From assembly GCF_014529535.1 (NCBI RefSeq), contig NW_023503329.1:186001-250000 (forward strand): a DNA stretch of 64,000 bases, given 5' to 3'. The notes beneath the pieces were generated by a model that saw nothing but the letters and a program-made list of their open reading frames with translations, had not been told where the DNA came from and searched no databases. This document shows positions 45,116-57,255 of the stretch, in pieces. This DNA comes from Bradysia coprophila (taxonomy: Eukaryota > Arthropoda > Insecta > Diptera > Sciaridae). Numbering within the stretch: the first letter of the stretch is position 1; each line of letters begins with the position of its first letter. Made by a program: the position numbers and the translations under genes.

Positions 45116-48100
45116 ATGGCACAACAAACATCACCGTTTTTACCGGCCATCGAGAAACTTCTAGGACGTGAAAACTACAATACGTGGAGTTTTGCAGTCA
45201 AAACGTTTCTGCAACATGAACTTTTGTGGGATTATGTGGATCCAGAATCAAAGAGACCGGCAACAAGAAAAAAGGCGAATGCAAATGGCGATGAAGAAGA
45301 AGACGTTGAGTACGCGATCGAAGAAGCTAAAAAGGATTTGAAAGCTAAATCGAAAATCATCCTTCTTATTCATCCGAGCAACTACCATCACGTGCAAAAC
45401 TGTTCAACTGCTAAAGTTGCATGGCTAGCGTTGAAATCTGCTTTCGAAGATTCAGGCCTCACACGAAAAGTTGGACTGATCCGCTCTCTAACATCGACAA
45501 GACTTCAAAATTGTTCATCAATGGACGAATATGTCAACAAAATAATGACATCATCGCACAAGTTACGTGATATACAAGCAGAAGTGAGTGATGACTGGCT
45601 CGGTTCCTTTTTGTTGGCTGGCCTGACCGAAAGATACACACCGATGATTATGGCTTTGGAGGGTTCAGGTATACCGATTACAGCTGATGCAGTTAAAACG
45701 AAATTACTGCAAGAGGAGAAACCAACGAATGCACCAACTGCACCGAAAGCATTTTACTCATCCAAAAAGTATCGTAAACAACAGTCGTCGAATGATCGTG
45801 CAGCAACTTCATCACCTGGTTTGATTAATGTACGATGTTACAACTGCAATCAAACTGGCCACATGTCAAAAAATTGTCCGAAGAAGAAGCAATCCACGTC
45901 ATCACAAAGCTCACAAAATGGTCAATGTTTACCAACAACGCAAGGAAAGGGATTTATTGCTGCTGCATTTTCAACGTTTTATGAAGGTCCCAACGATTGG
46001 TTTTTTGATTCGGCTTCATCATTTCACATGACAATGCGTGACGATTGGATTAATGACAAACAACCAGCAATTGTCGACAAGATTACAACCGCAAACAATT
46101 CGATTATGGATGTCAAAGCAACTGGACAAGTCACCGTACAAGTTGTTTGTGAAAACAGTTTGCAACAGTTGCCCGTGAATGGAGTGCTACATGTTCCGGA
46201 TTTGAGTGCAAATCTTTTGTCAATAAGTCAAATTGTTTCCAAAGGATACACCGTCATCTTCGATAAGGCAGGATGCAAAGTTTTGGACGAGAAGTCTATG
46301 GTCGTTGCTACCGGTGAACACATCAACAACATGTTTAAGCTGCATACGTCACATTCGAATGAAAAACAATGTTTTGTTTCTAAAAATGTTGCAACGACGA
46401 AAGACATTTGGCATCAACGGATGGCACATTTAAATACATCAGATTTATCAAAGCTCAAGAACCATTTGGCAACAGGAATTTCATTCACCGACTCCAACAA
46501 TAAAAGTGTGTGTGTACCGTGTCTGAAAGGCAAGCAATCCCGTTTACCATTTCCAAAGGAAGGATCACGTGCGACATCGATTTTGGAATTAATTCATTCC
46601 GACTTGTGTGGTCCTATGGAAGTACAATCGTTTAATGGAGCTAAGTATTTTTTGACGTTAATTGATGATTTATCCAGAAAAGTTTTTGTCTTCTTTCTCA
46701 AAACCAAAGAAAATGTTCAAGAAATTTTTGAAAATTTCAAAGTTATGAACGAGAAGCAACTGAACGCTGTTATTAAAGTTTTGAGATCAGACAATGGTGG
46801 TGAATTCATTACGTCAGAACTGGAAGAATATTTAAAAAAATGTGGCATCATTCATCAAACGACAGCTCCGTATACGCCTGAACAAAATGGGCTAGCTGAA
46901 CGGATGAACCGTACAATTGTAGAACGAGCAAGAAGTGCTTTGATTGCTGCTGGTTTACCGAAAATTTTTTGGGCCGAGGCTGTTGCGACGGTCGTATACT
47001 TAATCAATCGTTCGCCAACAAGAGGTCATGGAAGGACTCCCGAAGAAATCTGGACTGGATCGAAACCAGATTTGAGTCATCTGTCAGTTTTCGGCTGCAA
47101 GGCATTGGTGCATGTTCCGAAAAAGGCTCGTCGAAAATTTGATCCCAAATCAACCGAAATGATATTCGTTGGCTATTGTGAAAACACAAAGGGGTACCGT
47201 TTAATTCATCCAGTAACAAGACGACTTTGCATAAGTCGCGATGTGGTTTTTATAGAAAATGATTTCAATCACAACGTTTGTTCCACCGAAGAATCACAAC
47301 ATTCAGTTGGAGACGTTTTCCCGTATTTTGACAACGAATCGGATTCCGACGATCAAAATCCGAATGAAGTGAACGAAATGAATCCAGATTTCCACAATTC
47401 ATTTCAAGAAACCGACGCACCGAACGAGATTGACAACATTATACCAACAAATACGATTTCATTGCCAGATGTTAGACGCAGTGAAAGAGTACCGAAGCCC
47501 AGATTGTTTCCGGATTTTGTCACTTATTGCGTCAGTAGTTTAATTCCGGATGATCCATCAACAGTAGCAGAAGCTTTGAGCAGCGTAAATTCTAAAGTTT
47601 GGAAGGCGGCCATGAATGAAGAGTTTAATTCATTGGAAGAGAACAATACATGGCAACTGACAGAGTTACCTCCGAATCGTACACCTATCCAGTGCAAATG
47701 GGTTTTCAAAACGAAACGAGATGCCGATGGCAAAATAGTCCGATACAAAGCTCGTCTTGTGGCAAAAGGTTTCACACAACAACAAGGAATCGATTACGGT
47801 GAAACATTTTCACCGGTTGTGCGTTACACTTCAATTCGGATGTTGTTGGCCATTTCAGCGAAATACAATCTCGACATCGAACAAATGGACGTCGTCACCG
47901 CTTTTCTACATGGAAAAATTGACGAAGACATTTACATGGTTCAACCACCAGAATTTGCGAAAGATAGCAGAGTTTGCAAATTGATCAAAGCGATTTATGG
48001 TTTGAAACAATCAAGCCGACAGTGGTACTTGGAATTGGATTCCCATCTGAAGCGAAATGGTTTTCAGCAATCATTGGTCGATCCGTGTGTCTATTTCATA

Positions 48101-49105
48101 ATCAATTGGCCGAAAATGACGTTTGTAGCCGTTTTCATCGACGATCTGATGATTTTCACCAATGACAACGAGAAGAAATTGTTTTTGAAGGAAAAATTGC
48201 AAGAACGTTTCAAAATGACCGATTTGGGTGAAGCAAAATTTTGTGTTGGCTTGAGGATAACCCGTGATCGTAAAGAAGGCTTAGTTTTTATCGATCAAAA
48301 ACGACACATTGCTGATCTTCTATCAAAGTTCAACATGCTCGACTGCAATACTGTCATGACTCCAATGGATTTGAATCAAAAGCTCAGCAAAAGTATGTCA
48401 CCACAATCATCATCCGAACAAGAAGAAATGTCTACGGTTCCATATCGCGAATTGGTCGGCGGTTTGTTATACATCTCACAAGGAACTCGACCAGATATTT
48501 CATTCGCCGTCAACACACTCAGCATTTTCAACAACAACCCTGGTAAAGCGCATTGGATCGCAGCGAAACGAGTTTTACGATATTTGAAAGCAACTTTTAA
48601 TGCGAAGCTACAATATTCAATCGAAGCACCAAGCGATTTATCAGCTTTCTGTGATGCTGACTGGGCATCAAACGTTGACGATCGCCGTTCATGCAGTGGA
48701 CATGTATTCATGAGTCAAGGTGGTGCAATTTCATGGAGCAGTAGAAGGCAACCGACAATCGCTTTATCAACAACTGAGGCTGAATATATGGCTTTGTCGT
48801 CAACTGCGCAAGAATCTTCGTGGCTCAAACAATTCGTAAGTCAATTCAAACTTGGTGTTCAATGTCAACCGATCCGAATATTCTGTGACAACACCAGTGC
48901 ATTGGACTTGGCAACAACGACCGGATATAAAGTCCGAACGAAACATATTGATGTGCGACATCATTATTTGCGAGAACATATCGAATCTGGACATGTCAAT
49001 TTGGTACACATTCCAACCGAAGAAATGGTGGCGGATGTATTGACCAAGCCGTTGAATTCTATCAAGCATTTATTTTGTTCAGAAGGTATGGGTTTATTGT
49101 TTTGA
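45116..49105 (+). CDS. copia gag-pol polyprotein, 1329 aa, intact
   Basis: Single open frame in the copia order. Gag (residues about 1-230) opens with a UBN2-like region. A CCHC zinc knuckle (CYNCNQTGH...C) lies at about 241-254. The protease has its active site in WFFDSAS (about 299-305), reading DSA where DSG is usual. Integrase has the HHCC region (HQRMAH...CVPC) and the catalytic triad D496, D559 and E595, with the 35-residue D-E spacing. Reverse transcriptase spans about 820-1080, with FIDD (1007-1010) replacing the usual YVDD. RNase H (about 1178-1310) has CDADW with D1180. The start is the first ATG after the primer-binding region in a good context (GCAATGG). It has no stop or frameshift. 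Whether Gag is made separately, for example from a spliced RNA as in copia, cannot be told. Confidence 0.97.
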   Translation: MAQQTSPFLPAIEKLLGRENYNTWSFAVKTFLQHELLWDYVDPESKRPATRKKANANGDEEEDVEYAIEEAKKDLKAKSKIILLIHPSNYHHVQNCSTAKVAWLALKSAFEDSGLTRKVGLIRSLTSTRLQNCSSMDEYVNKIMTSSHKLRDIQAEVSDDWLGSFLLAGLTERYTPMIMALEGSGIPITADAVKTKLLQEEKPTNAPTAPKAFYSSKKYRKQQSSNDRAATSSPGLINVRCYNCNQTGHMSKNCPKKKQSTSSQSSQNGQCLPTTQGKGFIAAAFSTFYEGPNDWFFDSASSFHMTMRDDWINDKQPAIVDKITTANNSIMDVKATGQVTVQVVCENSLQQLPVNGVLHVPDLSANLLSISQIVSKGYTVIFDKAGCKVLDEKSMVVATGEHINNMFKLHTSHSNEKQCFVSKNVATTKDIWHQRMAHLNTSDLSKLKNHLATGISFTDSNNKSVCVPCLKGKQSRLPFPKEGSRATSILELIHSDLCGPMEVQSFNGAKYFLTLIDDLSRKVFVFFLKTKENVQEIFENFKVMNEKQLNAVIKVLRSDNGGEFITSELEEYLKKCGIIHQTTAPYTPEQNGLAERMNRTIVERARSALIAAGLPKIFWAEAVATVVYLINRSPTRGHGRTPEEIWTGSKPDLSHLSVFGCKALVHVPKKARRKFDPKSTEMIFVGYCENTKGYRLIHPVTRRLCISRDVVFIENDFNHNVCSTEESQHSVGDVFPYFDNESDSDDQNPNEVNEMNPDFHNSFQETDAPNEIDNIIPTNTISLPDVRRSERVPKPRLFPDFVTYCVSSLIPDDPSTVAEALSSVNSKVWKAAMNEEFNSLEENNTWQLTELPPNRTPIQCKWVFKTKRDADGKIVRYKARLVAKGFTQQQGIDYGETFSPVVRYTSIRMLLAISAKYNLDIEQMDVVTAFLHGKIDEDIYMVQPPEFAKDSRVCKLIKAIYGLKQSSRQWYLELDSHLKRNGFQQSLVDPCVYFIINWPKMTFVAVFIDDLMIFTNDNEKKLFLKEKLQERFKMTDLGEAKFCVGLRITRDRKEGLVFIDQKRHIADLLSKFNMLDCNTVMTPMDLNQKLSKSMSPQSSSEQEEMSTVPYRELVGGLLYISQGTRPDISFAVNTLSIFNNNPGKAHWIAAKRVLRYLKATFNAKLQYSIEAPSDLSAFCDADWASNVDDRRSCSGHVFMSQGGAISWSSRRQPTIALSTTEAEYMALSSTAQESSWLKQFVSQFKLGVQCQPIRIFCDNTSALDLATTTGYKVRTKHIDVRHHYLREHIESGHVNLVHIPTEEMVADVLTKPLNSIKHLFCSEGMGLLF

Positions 49106-49217
49106 ATTTTATTTTTCAAATTTCTTTTTCTTGAGACTGAATTAACTTTGAAATTTTGAGACTTAGAATTTTTTTGATTTTTGTTTTCGTTTGGAGGTCA
49201 TTTTAATTTAGTTGGAG

Positions 49218-49397
49218 TGTTGATATGAAGAAATTAAACTGACTAATTGCTTTAGTACCAAGTGTTATCAGGTAACACTCTATCTATGTATACAAAGACT
49301 ATATCCGGCATCGTCAATAAACTTACTTTACTTTTGTTAACCAAGCTGAGTGGTTTTCATTTATACAGCTCCGTAATCCATTTCCATCATTACAACA
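49218..49397 (+). repeat. copia 3' LTR
   Basis: 180-bp LTR matching 44793-44972 base for base as far as I can see, followed by TTAAC. Its AATAAA (49316-49321) would direct 3' processing. The purine-rich GTTGGAG just before it may be the polypurine tract. Confidence 0.95.
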
Positions 49398-49402
49398 TTA
49401 AC

Positions 49403-50822
49403 CTCGAAATGCACTCTATTTAGGGCGTTAGTTGTATTTTTTTAGGGTGTTAGTTAAATTTTTTATTTTACCATATGCAAATATTCATTTAAATGATGTT
49501 CATGTGCAACAATGAACGAAAATCTTCAACCACTAAATATGAAGATTCGAAATTGTAACCCAGTCAACAATTTACCCTCGAGAGTTTAAATTTGACAGCA
49601 CACATTCAGCTTCAAATATCAACAAACTTCATGAAACAAAATCAATCTAATAGAACTCCACACAAACGGCCAAGCATCTGTTATCGATAACAATGACACA
49701 AATAAGCGATGACCTTGGTCTGACATCGTCTTACAAAGTGAAATGTATGTTAATACCAGGGAAGTAAAAGATTTTCTATCAATCATGATATTAGATCAAC
49801 AAAAGAAGTAATAGATTCAATGATTTTATCACAATTAGCTTGATAAGCTCTAAGAGGTAATTGAGGTGAATGTTTGCTAGTTGGGTATTCGACTAAAACA
49901 AACAAAAAAATATTTTAAAGTACAACGACAAAGGAGCTGGTCTGGTCAACAAAACCGAAACATTCTACTGGGTTTTGGTATTACGATTATTATGACATTA
50001 AATTTATGTAACACGATAAACTATAAGCAAAACGCGACGAAAATTATTTATATCTTCTGATTTGTATTCAAGATGGGACACCACTTTATAAGCTCAAAAT
50101 CGAGATCCTAGCTAATATTCGATATTTTTGTATAACATTTTGAATTATTGGAAACGTGATTTCTATTTTGATTTGTTTTCTGTTTGAGTTTTCCCGATAA
50201 CTTTCTTATTCATTGTGGCGTTGAATACTTCTTTTTATGTTCGTTCGAGGGATAATATGACATATATTGGGTATTGGATGTGTCGGGGATAAAGTAATAT
50301 AAAGGGGTGTGAGTGTGCCGATGCATCTGATATTGGGACTTTAAAAATATTATTGGAATTTACTGGGAATGTTTATTGATATTTTTGTATTGTAAAAATG
50401 ATTGGGTTGTACGAACAAATTCAAGAAAAAGAAGGAGAAGATGAAGTCAAAACCAGTAAGGAGGTGAAACGCATATAAGCATAAATGCAGAGAAGAAAAT
50501 CTAGGATTAGATTTGAGACATTTTCGGATTGAATGTAGGAGCGAATCTTTTTTTGAAATAAAATCCAATCTTTCGAAAGATTACTTGCATTTAATCTCTC
50601 TTTTTTTTGAAATTTCTTGAAAATAATCTTTCGGCTGCTAGGAATTTCGCGCCGCGTCATTCACAATAATTGACAAAATGACACATTCTGTATAAGGAAA
50701 TGTCACTTTGTGGATTATTATCAACACCAATCTTTCGGTAGATTAGACTTGAAGTTCTCTTAGCTCAAAATGTATTTTATGCAATCAAAGTAATGCGTAG
50801 TTACTACGTTCATATATTCGCA
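49403..50822. other. spacer without a recognised gene
   Basis: A+T-rich, with no supported feature. A small palindrome CCAATCTTTCGAAAGATT lies near 50567. Confidence 0.3.
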
Positions 50823-51188
50823 CTAGTGGTTAAAAGTGACGTTCTCAAAATAACAAACATTTAATCCAAGTTTTTTCTCTGTGCGTGAAAGACGTACCAT
50901 CGGTTCCATTATTGTCCCTTCAAGGATATTAAATGCCAAAAAAGCTTCATTCTTGTGGACATCGTTTTTCATTTTGTCATCAATGGAATTCCGATGCAGA
51001 AGCCATAAGTAATATTCAAAGAAATATTTGATGTATGTGAGCAGTAGTGAGTCCATTGTGAAAGAACGCATTCTGGATTCGTTCATAGAAGACATCCATC
51101 TTTTTTTAATGGGGGTAGATACACATTGTGACTTCAATGTTATATATGAAATAGCGGAAGGAAAACCGAAACATGAATCGACCCACAC
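50823..51188 (-). CDS. unassigned open frame of about 121 codons
   Basis: An open frame longer than its A+T-rich surroundings, with mixed, fairly protein-like composition (an aromatic helix then a charged stretch). It has no recognised domain, no good upstream splice site and no poly(A) signal that I can link. It could be a pseudogene fragment or chance. Confidence 0.2.
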   Translation of the reverse strand: MWVDSCFGFPSAISYITLKSQCVSTPIKKRWMSSMNESRMRSFTMDSLLLTYIKYFFEYYLWLLHRNSIDDKMKNDVHKNEAFLAFNILEGTIMEPMVRLSRTEKKLGLNVCYFENVTFNH

Positions 51189-52857
51189 TCAATTTGTTTA
51201 AGAAAATCTGAGAAACGTTTAAAAAAAAGATTCGGTAAGTGGTTGGTCGGGTAGTTTTCATTTCTTAAAAATTGTGTCATTTTCTCGCTTGTGCCTCGAT
51301 TCTCATACGTTCGTAACTTTAAGAATTCGTAACTTGACAGTTCTTATGGGATTTTTTACACGCAACTGTCAAGTTACGGATATTATGACATACGAAAATA
51401 CGAGAATCGTCGCCCTGGAATTCTGAATTTAACAAAAATTAATCTTAAAATTTAGATAAAGACTATTTGCACTTTGTACTAATAGTCTCTCTGTAATACT
51501 ATGGCTGTTTGGACTGTGTACAAATAGTCCGTTTATAATAATTTGGCTATTTGCATCGTGTGCAAAAATTCTCATTGTTGCGACGAGCCTTTTTCTAAAG
51601 GAAAATATTTTTACAAATTTTCTTAAATTTTCCAAAAACGTTTTGGAAAAATGTGGAAACGTCAAAATTGTGAAAAAATGGGAAAACGCATTTACAAAAA
51701 TAGTCCTTAGTCCCTAGAGATACCAATTTACGATTCCATCGAAATCTGACTTATTCATCATTGTAGTAGCTGTTCAGTTAATCACCACATAAAAAAATCC
51801 ATTAAAAATTAAGAAAATAAAATTTAAAATTACGAAAATCCACTTCGCTGAAAAGAAAAGAAAATTCAATTAATTTCACTCAACAACTCAACCAACCGAT
51901 ACCAAAATCCAACCGCATTCCAATGAATATAAAGTGCGATTTATTTTATGTATTCATTTCATTCATAAATATTTTTCCCTCCATTTGAAAATGAATCAAC
52001 AAATCAATATCCTTGACTAAATCATGAACTGTCTCAATGCTGTTGAAATCTGCTTACTATTTCCGCTATTTCGCTATTACCATATTTCCGTTATACATCC
52101 AGCAACAACAACGACTTGTATATTATACTATTTATGAATATATATATATATATATATATATATGACGACTGACGATGATCTATATACATACAAAGAAGAG
52201 AGTGTGTCGTATGGATACTGTAAGTATATAATATTATATGTAGCACTGGTAGACCTAGCTATAGACATTACAATAATAAATGGAGTAGAACATAAATACA
52301 TAACTTAACATAATGCAAAGCGGATGTTGTATCTCTTTTGCCATAATACTATACATTGGGAAAAAGAGTCTATGTCTATGGTGAAGCTGAAATATGCAAA
52401 TAAAATATAAAATACAAATAACATTGTAAAACAATAAGTTTCTATCCTAAGCTCTTCTATATTTGATTTGTACTTCATTTTTTTCGTTCTGCCGTTGTTC
52501 AACGTTCAGCTTAAGCTTGAGTAAATAGTACGGTTATTTCTTCGCAGAGGATCCATGTTTAAGTAGATATAACACACTCATGCACACACAAAGTACACAC
52601 TCACATTTGTTGAGATTATAATTTTCTAAGTATAATTAGTATTTGTTTTTTGTTCGTCATGAATGAAGATGTTCTGACATTCGTAAGTAAAAAAAAAAAA
52701 AATGGGGAAAAACCAAAATCTGTAACTGAAGCATTCCAGTGAAATTTCCCGGAAAAGAATTAGTTTTATTTGAATTTTCTGTTTGTAGAAGCTTTTTTTG
52801 TCATGATACTCGGAGTCGTAATGTTATTCCGCTGGCTATTTATCAATCCGCCGATAT
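51189..52857. other. spacer with a hairpin and a TA microsatellite
   Basis: 51297-51410 is an imperfect inverted repeat (CGATTCTCATACGTTCGTAA against the complement ending ATACGAGAATCG). 52139-52163 is a (TA)n microsatellite of about 12 units. No gene is seen. Confidence 0.45.
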
Positions 52858-53692
52858 CCTTTGAGGGATTCTTTTGAAAAACAGCCTACCGAAATCGGAC
52901 GCTATTTGAAGTGGACCTTTTCATTTGTGCCTAGAAAGGTATTCGACCCTAAAAGTCAAAACCGCTTTCAAAAAAATTCTTCGAAGTTTGTGTGTCTCGT
53001 GAAAGGTGATCAAAAACCGAAAATTAGCACCTTTCTTACAAAAATTTCTCCAGCCGTACAGGGTCATGTGATGTGTCATTAGAAAGGTTATCACACGCAC
53101 TATTGAGCCGAATAGGGACTTATTGGTTTTAAAACTCATAAAGGTACATGGTCGTGTGGGGTTTCATTTGACAGTTAATTTAATGTTCATAATAGGGTTT
53201 TATGTGGTTTGGATGCATCTACGATGAAATAGAAGTTGAAATGTTTAGGTGTACATATTTCATCATAGATGTATCCAAACCACAAAAGACCCTATCTGGC
53301 CCAAAAGCACATAAAATTACCTTTCAAATGATACCCCACACGACCATGTACGTTTTGTGTACCTCGAGAAATTTCAGTAAGAACAGAACAGCGTAAGTCT
53401 TCGGTTGAAAACTTTAACTGCACATATTTCAGTGTGGATGAATTTTAAAACCAATAAGTCCCAATTCGGCTCAATAGTACGTGTCTTTCTAATGACACCC
53501 CACATGACCCTGTAAGGCTCGTGTAACTGGAGAAATTTTTGTAAGAAAAGTGATAATTTTCGGTTTTTGATCACGTCCCACTAGCCACACAAACTTCGAA
53601 GAATTTTTTTGATAGTGGTTTTGGCTTCTAGGGTCGAAGTCCTTTCTAGGTACATGTAAACAATTCAAAAGAATCCCTCTTTACCCTCAAAT
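52858..53692. mobile_element. foldback element B
   Basis: Second member of the 20850-22506 family. Left arm about 52858-53240 and right arm about 53260-53692 are inverted copies (GAGGGATTCTTTTGAAAAAC at the left end and its complement at the right). It lacks the 42-bp minisatellite core, and the left arm has deletions relative to the right arm. Confidence 0.7.
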
Positions 53693-53780
53693 ATCTAATC
53701 TACAGTTTTACTAAATATGAGTTACTTACTTAATGGACTAATATCGACAGACGCATAGCTTGGAATTTCCAATGGAATTC

Positions 53781-53992
53781 GTCACCTAAATTAGGTAATA
53801 CAAAACCTTACAAATGTTACTTCGAGAACCTGTACATCCAGAGGTTTTCGAACATTTTTTTATGTGGCTACTCCCTCTGAAATGTTCCCAAAAGGGGAGC
53901 AGAATAGAAACTGTTGAAAATTATCTGAATCTACGGGTTTCTACCTGTTTTGAATTAGCATTTGTAAGGTTTGTATCGGTAATTTAGATGCA
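53781..53992. mobile_element. possible small inverted-repeat element
   Basis: Arms 53781-53817 and 53958-53992 are complementary with a few mismatches (AAACCTTACAAATG / CATTTGTAAGGTTT). No clear duplication is seen at the ends. Confidence 0.4.
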
Positions 53993-55758
53993 GCCCCTAC
54001 GTCAGTTTTTACCGAATGGTTATCCTAAGTAATTATTGCCTGAGAAAAGATAAAAAAAAAACATTTTCCATCGAATGTAAAACAGCACCGAATAAACCTA
54101 CCATGGTCGGTTAATTCGGCGGTGCATTTCGATCATCACCACGCGGTTCTTTTAAAAAACATTTCTTTCATAAAATTTGGTTAGTAAGACAACATATCCA
54201 ACGAAAAAAATCCTAAAGGTGAATTGGATATAAGTCATACACCGGCTTTTTTACCAGTGCGGGAAAAACTGTTTTCCATGATCGTTACTAGTTTAAGCTT
54301 CACAGTAACACCTAACAACCATGGGTGGGTAGTGTCTCGATAAATTTGCCTGTGAAATGTGGACTCAATTTGTCAACTTAAGTAACACAGGAAAGGTTTG
54401 ACCAAAAAATATACTTTTTTAAACCTTTCCGAATCTTGCAAGAAACTTTACTTTCTATGGTGCTGTCACCTACACATTATGCCGCATACTTACAGGCCTT
54501 CCCACTATCTCTGTTAAATCATTGCATACATTTCGTCGGGTGTTCATCACCGATTTTATTTAAACAAATCGCAATTTCTACCACGATGTACACATGGTAC
54601 TCCTTCAAAAGCACAGAATTTGTCGGAAAAAGTGTCTTGACATACTCTCGTTCTCACACCTTTCGAAATACAAACAACTCGTCGTGAAAAATCAAACAGC
54701 CAAAATTTGTCAAATGGCATAAAACAAATATATTTCACGAGCTTTGCATTGCTGACACGTGGAAACTTTTCTTTATTTTTTATCTTCACACTTCACCCGA
54801 TCCGATATTATTTATATTGAATGACATTTTTCTTACAACCCACAAAAGCTTCGATAATTCTTATTTCATTTTACATATAAGCACCTTTACCCGGAACAAA
54901 ATCCCATATATATTTATATACTTTGTGGATGAAGCATCTTCTTGAGAGTGTATGTTCAGCGCTATATCATAGGAATAGCAAACATTTTTGTGTAGCGCGC
55001 ATAGAAAACTTCAAAACAGAAATATATATCCTCGACAGAGATTAATAACCGAAATTTTTCTGTACTAGAGATTTCTAGTAGTTAGGCACCATGAGACGAA
55101 GTAAAGAAAAAAAAGCCACGTAAGAATAGAAGAGATAGATACAAATATTATATAATATTGGTGGGTATGTAAGATGAGGTTTTATATTTCATGATAAGAC
55201 GAATATTTTCGATTGTGCTACATTTTATCTCTGTAGTTTATTTATTTTCTATATTTTTCTCGATATTTTTTTTTTCATTTCATTTCATCCATAATATACC
55301 TTTAGATCAATAAAAGCTAGATAGCCAAGATTATATAAACGATGAGAGTAAGAGTATGCTTTTATTGTCCGGTTTGCGGGGAAATCGATAAAGACACCAG
55401 AATTCGGTTTTGTAATGAAACATTTCGTTTCCTCAGATGAAAAGCATACAAAAAGCGATTGAATGAAAGCTAGACAAGTGGAGAGACCCGTACAAGAAGA
55501 TGTATCCAGTTCATATAGAATGTGTATGTGTGTAAATCGCTAGATGTACCAAGTCAGACACACTTACAGAATAATACTCTTTATGTAATCAGGTGGGGAA
55601 ATCACTTTGTAATTCTGTTACGGAGGTCAATAATGAAATTTGGCTCACTGTCCTACAACGGATAAAAAACTTAGTGCACAAGAGATGCAAGATTTTGAGA
55701 GGGAAAACGTAGGAAATTCTCTCACAAAGTCAGCAAGTTTTCAAAATTTATCGAAATT
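53993..55758. other. spacer without a recognised gene
   Basis: A+T-rich; short open frames only, none with coding signs. Confidence 0.3.
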
Positions 55759-55878
55759 TTAAGGCCCGTCATTGGAAAATAACAGGACAGTTTCACGAAA
55801 ATGTATGGAAAATTTTATCACAAAAATTCACCAAAAAAAATTCAAAGAAACTCACCATTTCCCAATGACGGGCCTTAA
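55759..55878. mobile_element. TTAA-flanked GGCCCGTCATTGG MITE
   Basis: The terminal inverted repeats are GGCCCGTCATTGG and its complement, with TTAA on both sides (55759-55762, 55875-55878), 120 bases in all. TTAA targeting suggests piggyBac-type or Kolobok-type mobilisation. No transposase is present. Confidence 0.65.
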
Positions 55879-57089
55879 CTTTCTTCGAGGTACGTTTGGC
55901 CACTGTTTCGATCTGTGAGAAACTTAAATATGTCTTTCGACATGTTGCATTAATATGCAGTTCAAAAATACCATCTCTCATCAGGTCATGGTGACAGTGG
56001 CAAAGAAATGACCAAACTACAAGAGGTAGTCATAACTTTATACACGCTACTTTTTAGCGAATCATTAGCGAAATGAAGAAATAAAATTCTTCAAAACGCC
56101 TCATCATCAAAAAACTCACACTCTACGTGCTGGAGTACTGTAGCTATAGCCACTACAAGGCAGCATACTGCGTAGAACGAGCACATCAGAACGATGTGTG
56201 GACACATACACAAAAGACCTGTAAACAAGTCAAATGCTCATGCATGAGTAGTTTGATTCTTCTACAGACACGATGTGCAATGTGTCTGCATTTGTTGAAC
56301 TTCCTTCGAATTCTTCCGCAGAAATCTTTTCAAAAAAAAACCTCTGGCAAAATTAATCATTTTAAATTGTCCAGTTAAAGGTCCAGATAAATGTTGAGCT
56401 GTCAAAATGTAGTACATTCAACCATTCGATCCGATCTCATTCATTTGGTTAACTACAGTTCACTGTTCACTGCTAGTACAATAGTCACCACATTTTACAT
56501 TTTACAATAAATTTTCAAATTCCAACTCATATTTTTTATTACAAGAAACACTACAGCAAGCAAGAGTAAAATAGAAAATGTAAAATTGAGGGATGCAAAA
56601 CGAAAATGCGATTTGAGTTTTGAGTGTAGGCGTCACTACAAATAAATATTGATAATGGATGGGACGACTGTAAAAATTGTTTAAATGGGCCGTCATACAT
56701 TTTACATTTTGTATTCGGTTAGGGCAGTCAATTGCAACAAATTGGTAGAAGACACTCAATATTTTTCAGCGCATCACTTTCAGTCAAAGAAATTGGAAGT
56801 TTTTGAAGTTTTTCGTTTCGGGCCTACATTTTTACCTCGAGCAGAAAGTCACCCAAAGAGTCACAGTGGTCCCACTAAAAATTTACTGTCCTTCGGTTGG
56901 ACATGTAGGACAATATTTTCACATGAAGAGTGATAGGACTTCTTCATAGTTCATATTTGTATTTCGGTGCTAGACCTAACTACGACATTCTACCTTTCTT
57001 GTTCCTCCTTTCTCGTACTCAGGCTTGACTTCTTCGACTGTTACGGCTTACTTTCGGAATGATGAAATCAAGAAATCTCCAATATCAGT
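55879..57089. other. spacer without a recognised gene
   Basis: A+T-rich, with no supported feature. Confidence 0.3.
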
Positions 57090-57255
57090 ATTCACGCCGT
57101 AAGTGTGCCTAAAATTTGAATTTTAAGTAAACAATTCGATGAAAAAGTGAACGAAAAAATACATTTCAACGCTTCATTGTATGAAAATGACGCTACGTTA
57201 GAAAGACCTCCGCACTTTCCATTTTGAATTTCGACCGCACTTACGACGTGAATTG
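57090..57255 (+). mobile_element. AATTCACGCCGTAAG MITE, copy 2
   Basis: 166-bp, the most complete copy of the family at 19683-19814, ending CTTACGACGTGAATT (one change in the repeat). Its internal TCATTGTATGAAAATGACGC block is missing from copy 1 but present in the copy split by the Chapaev-like element. Confidence 0.75.

Larger units (their letters stand above)
44793..49397 (+). mobile_element. complete Ty1/copia LTR retrotransposon
   Basis: 4605-bp element with two 180-bp LTRs that look identical, 5-bp duplications TTAAC (44788-44792, 49398-49402), a primer-binding site, one uninterrupted gag-pol frame and a purine-rich stretch before the 3' LTR. Every part required for transposition is present and the LTR identity implies very recent insertion. 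Confidence 0.97.
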
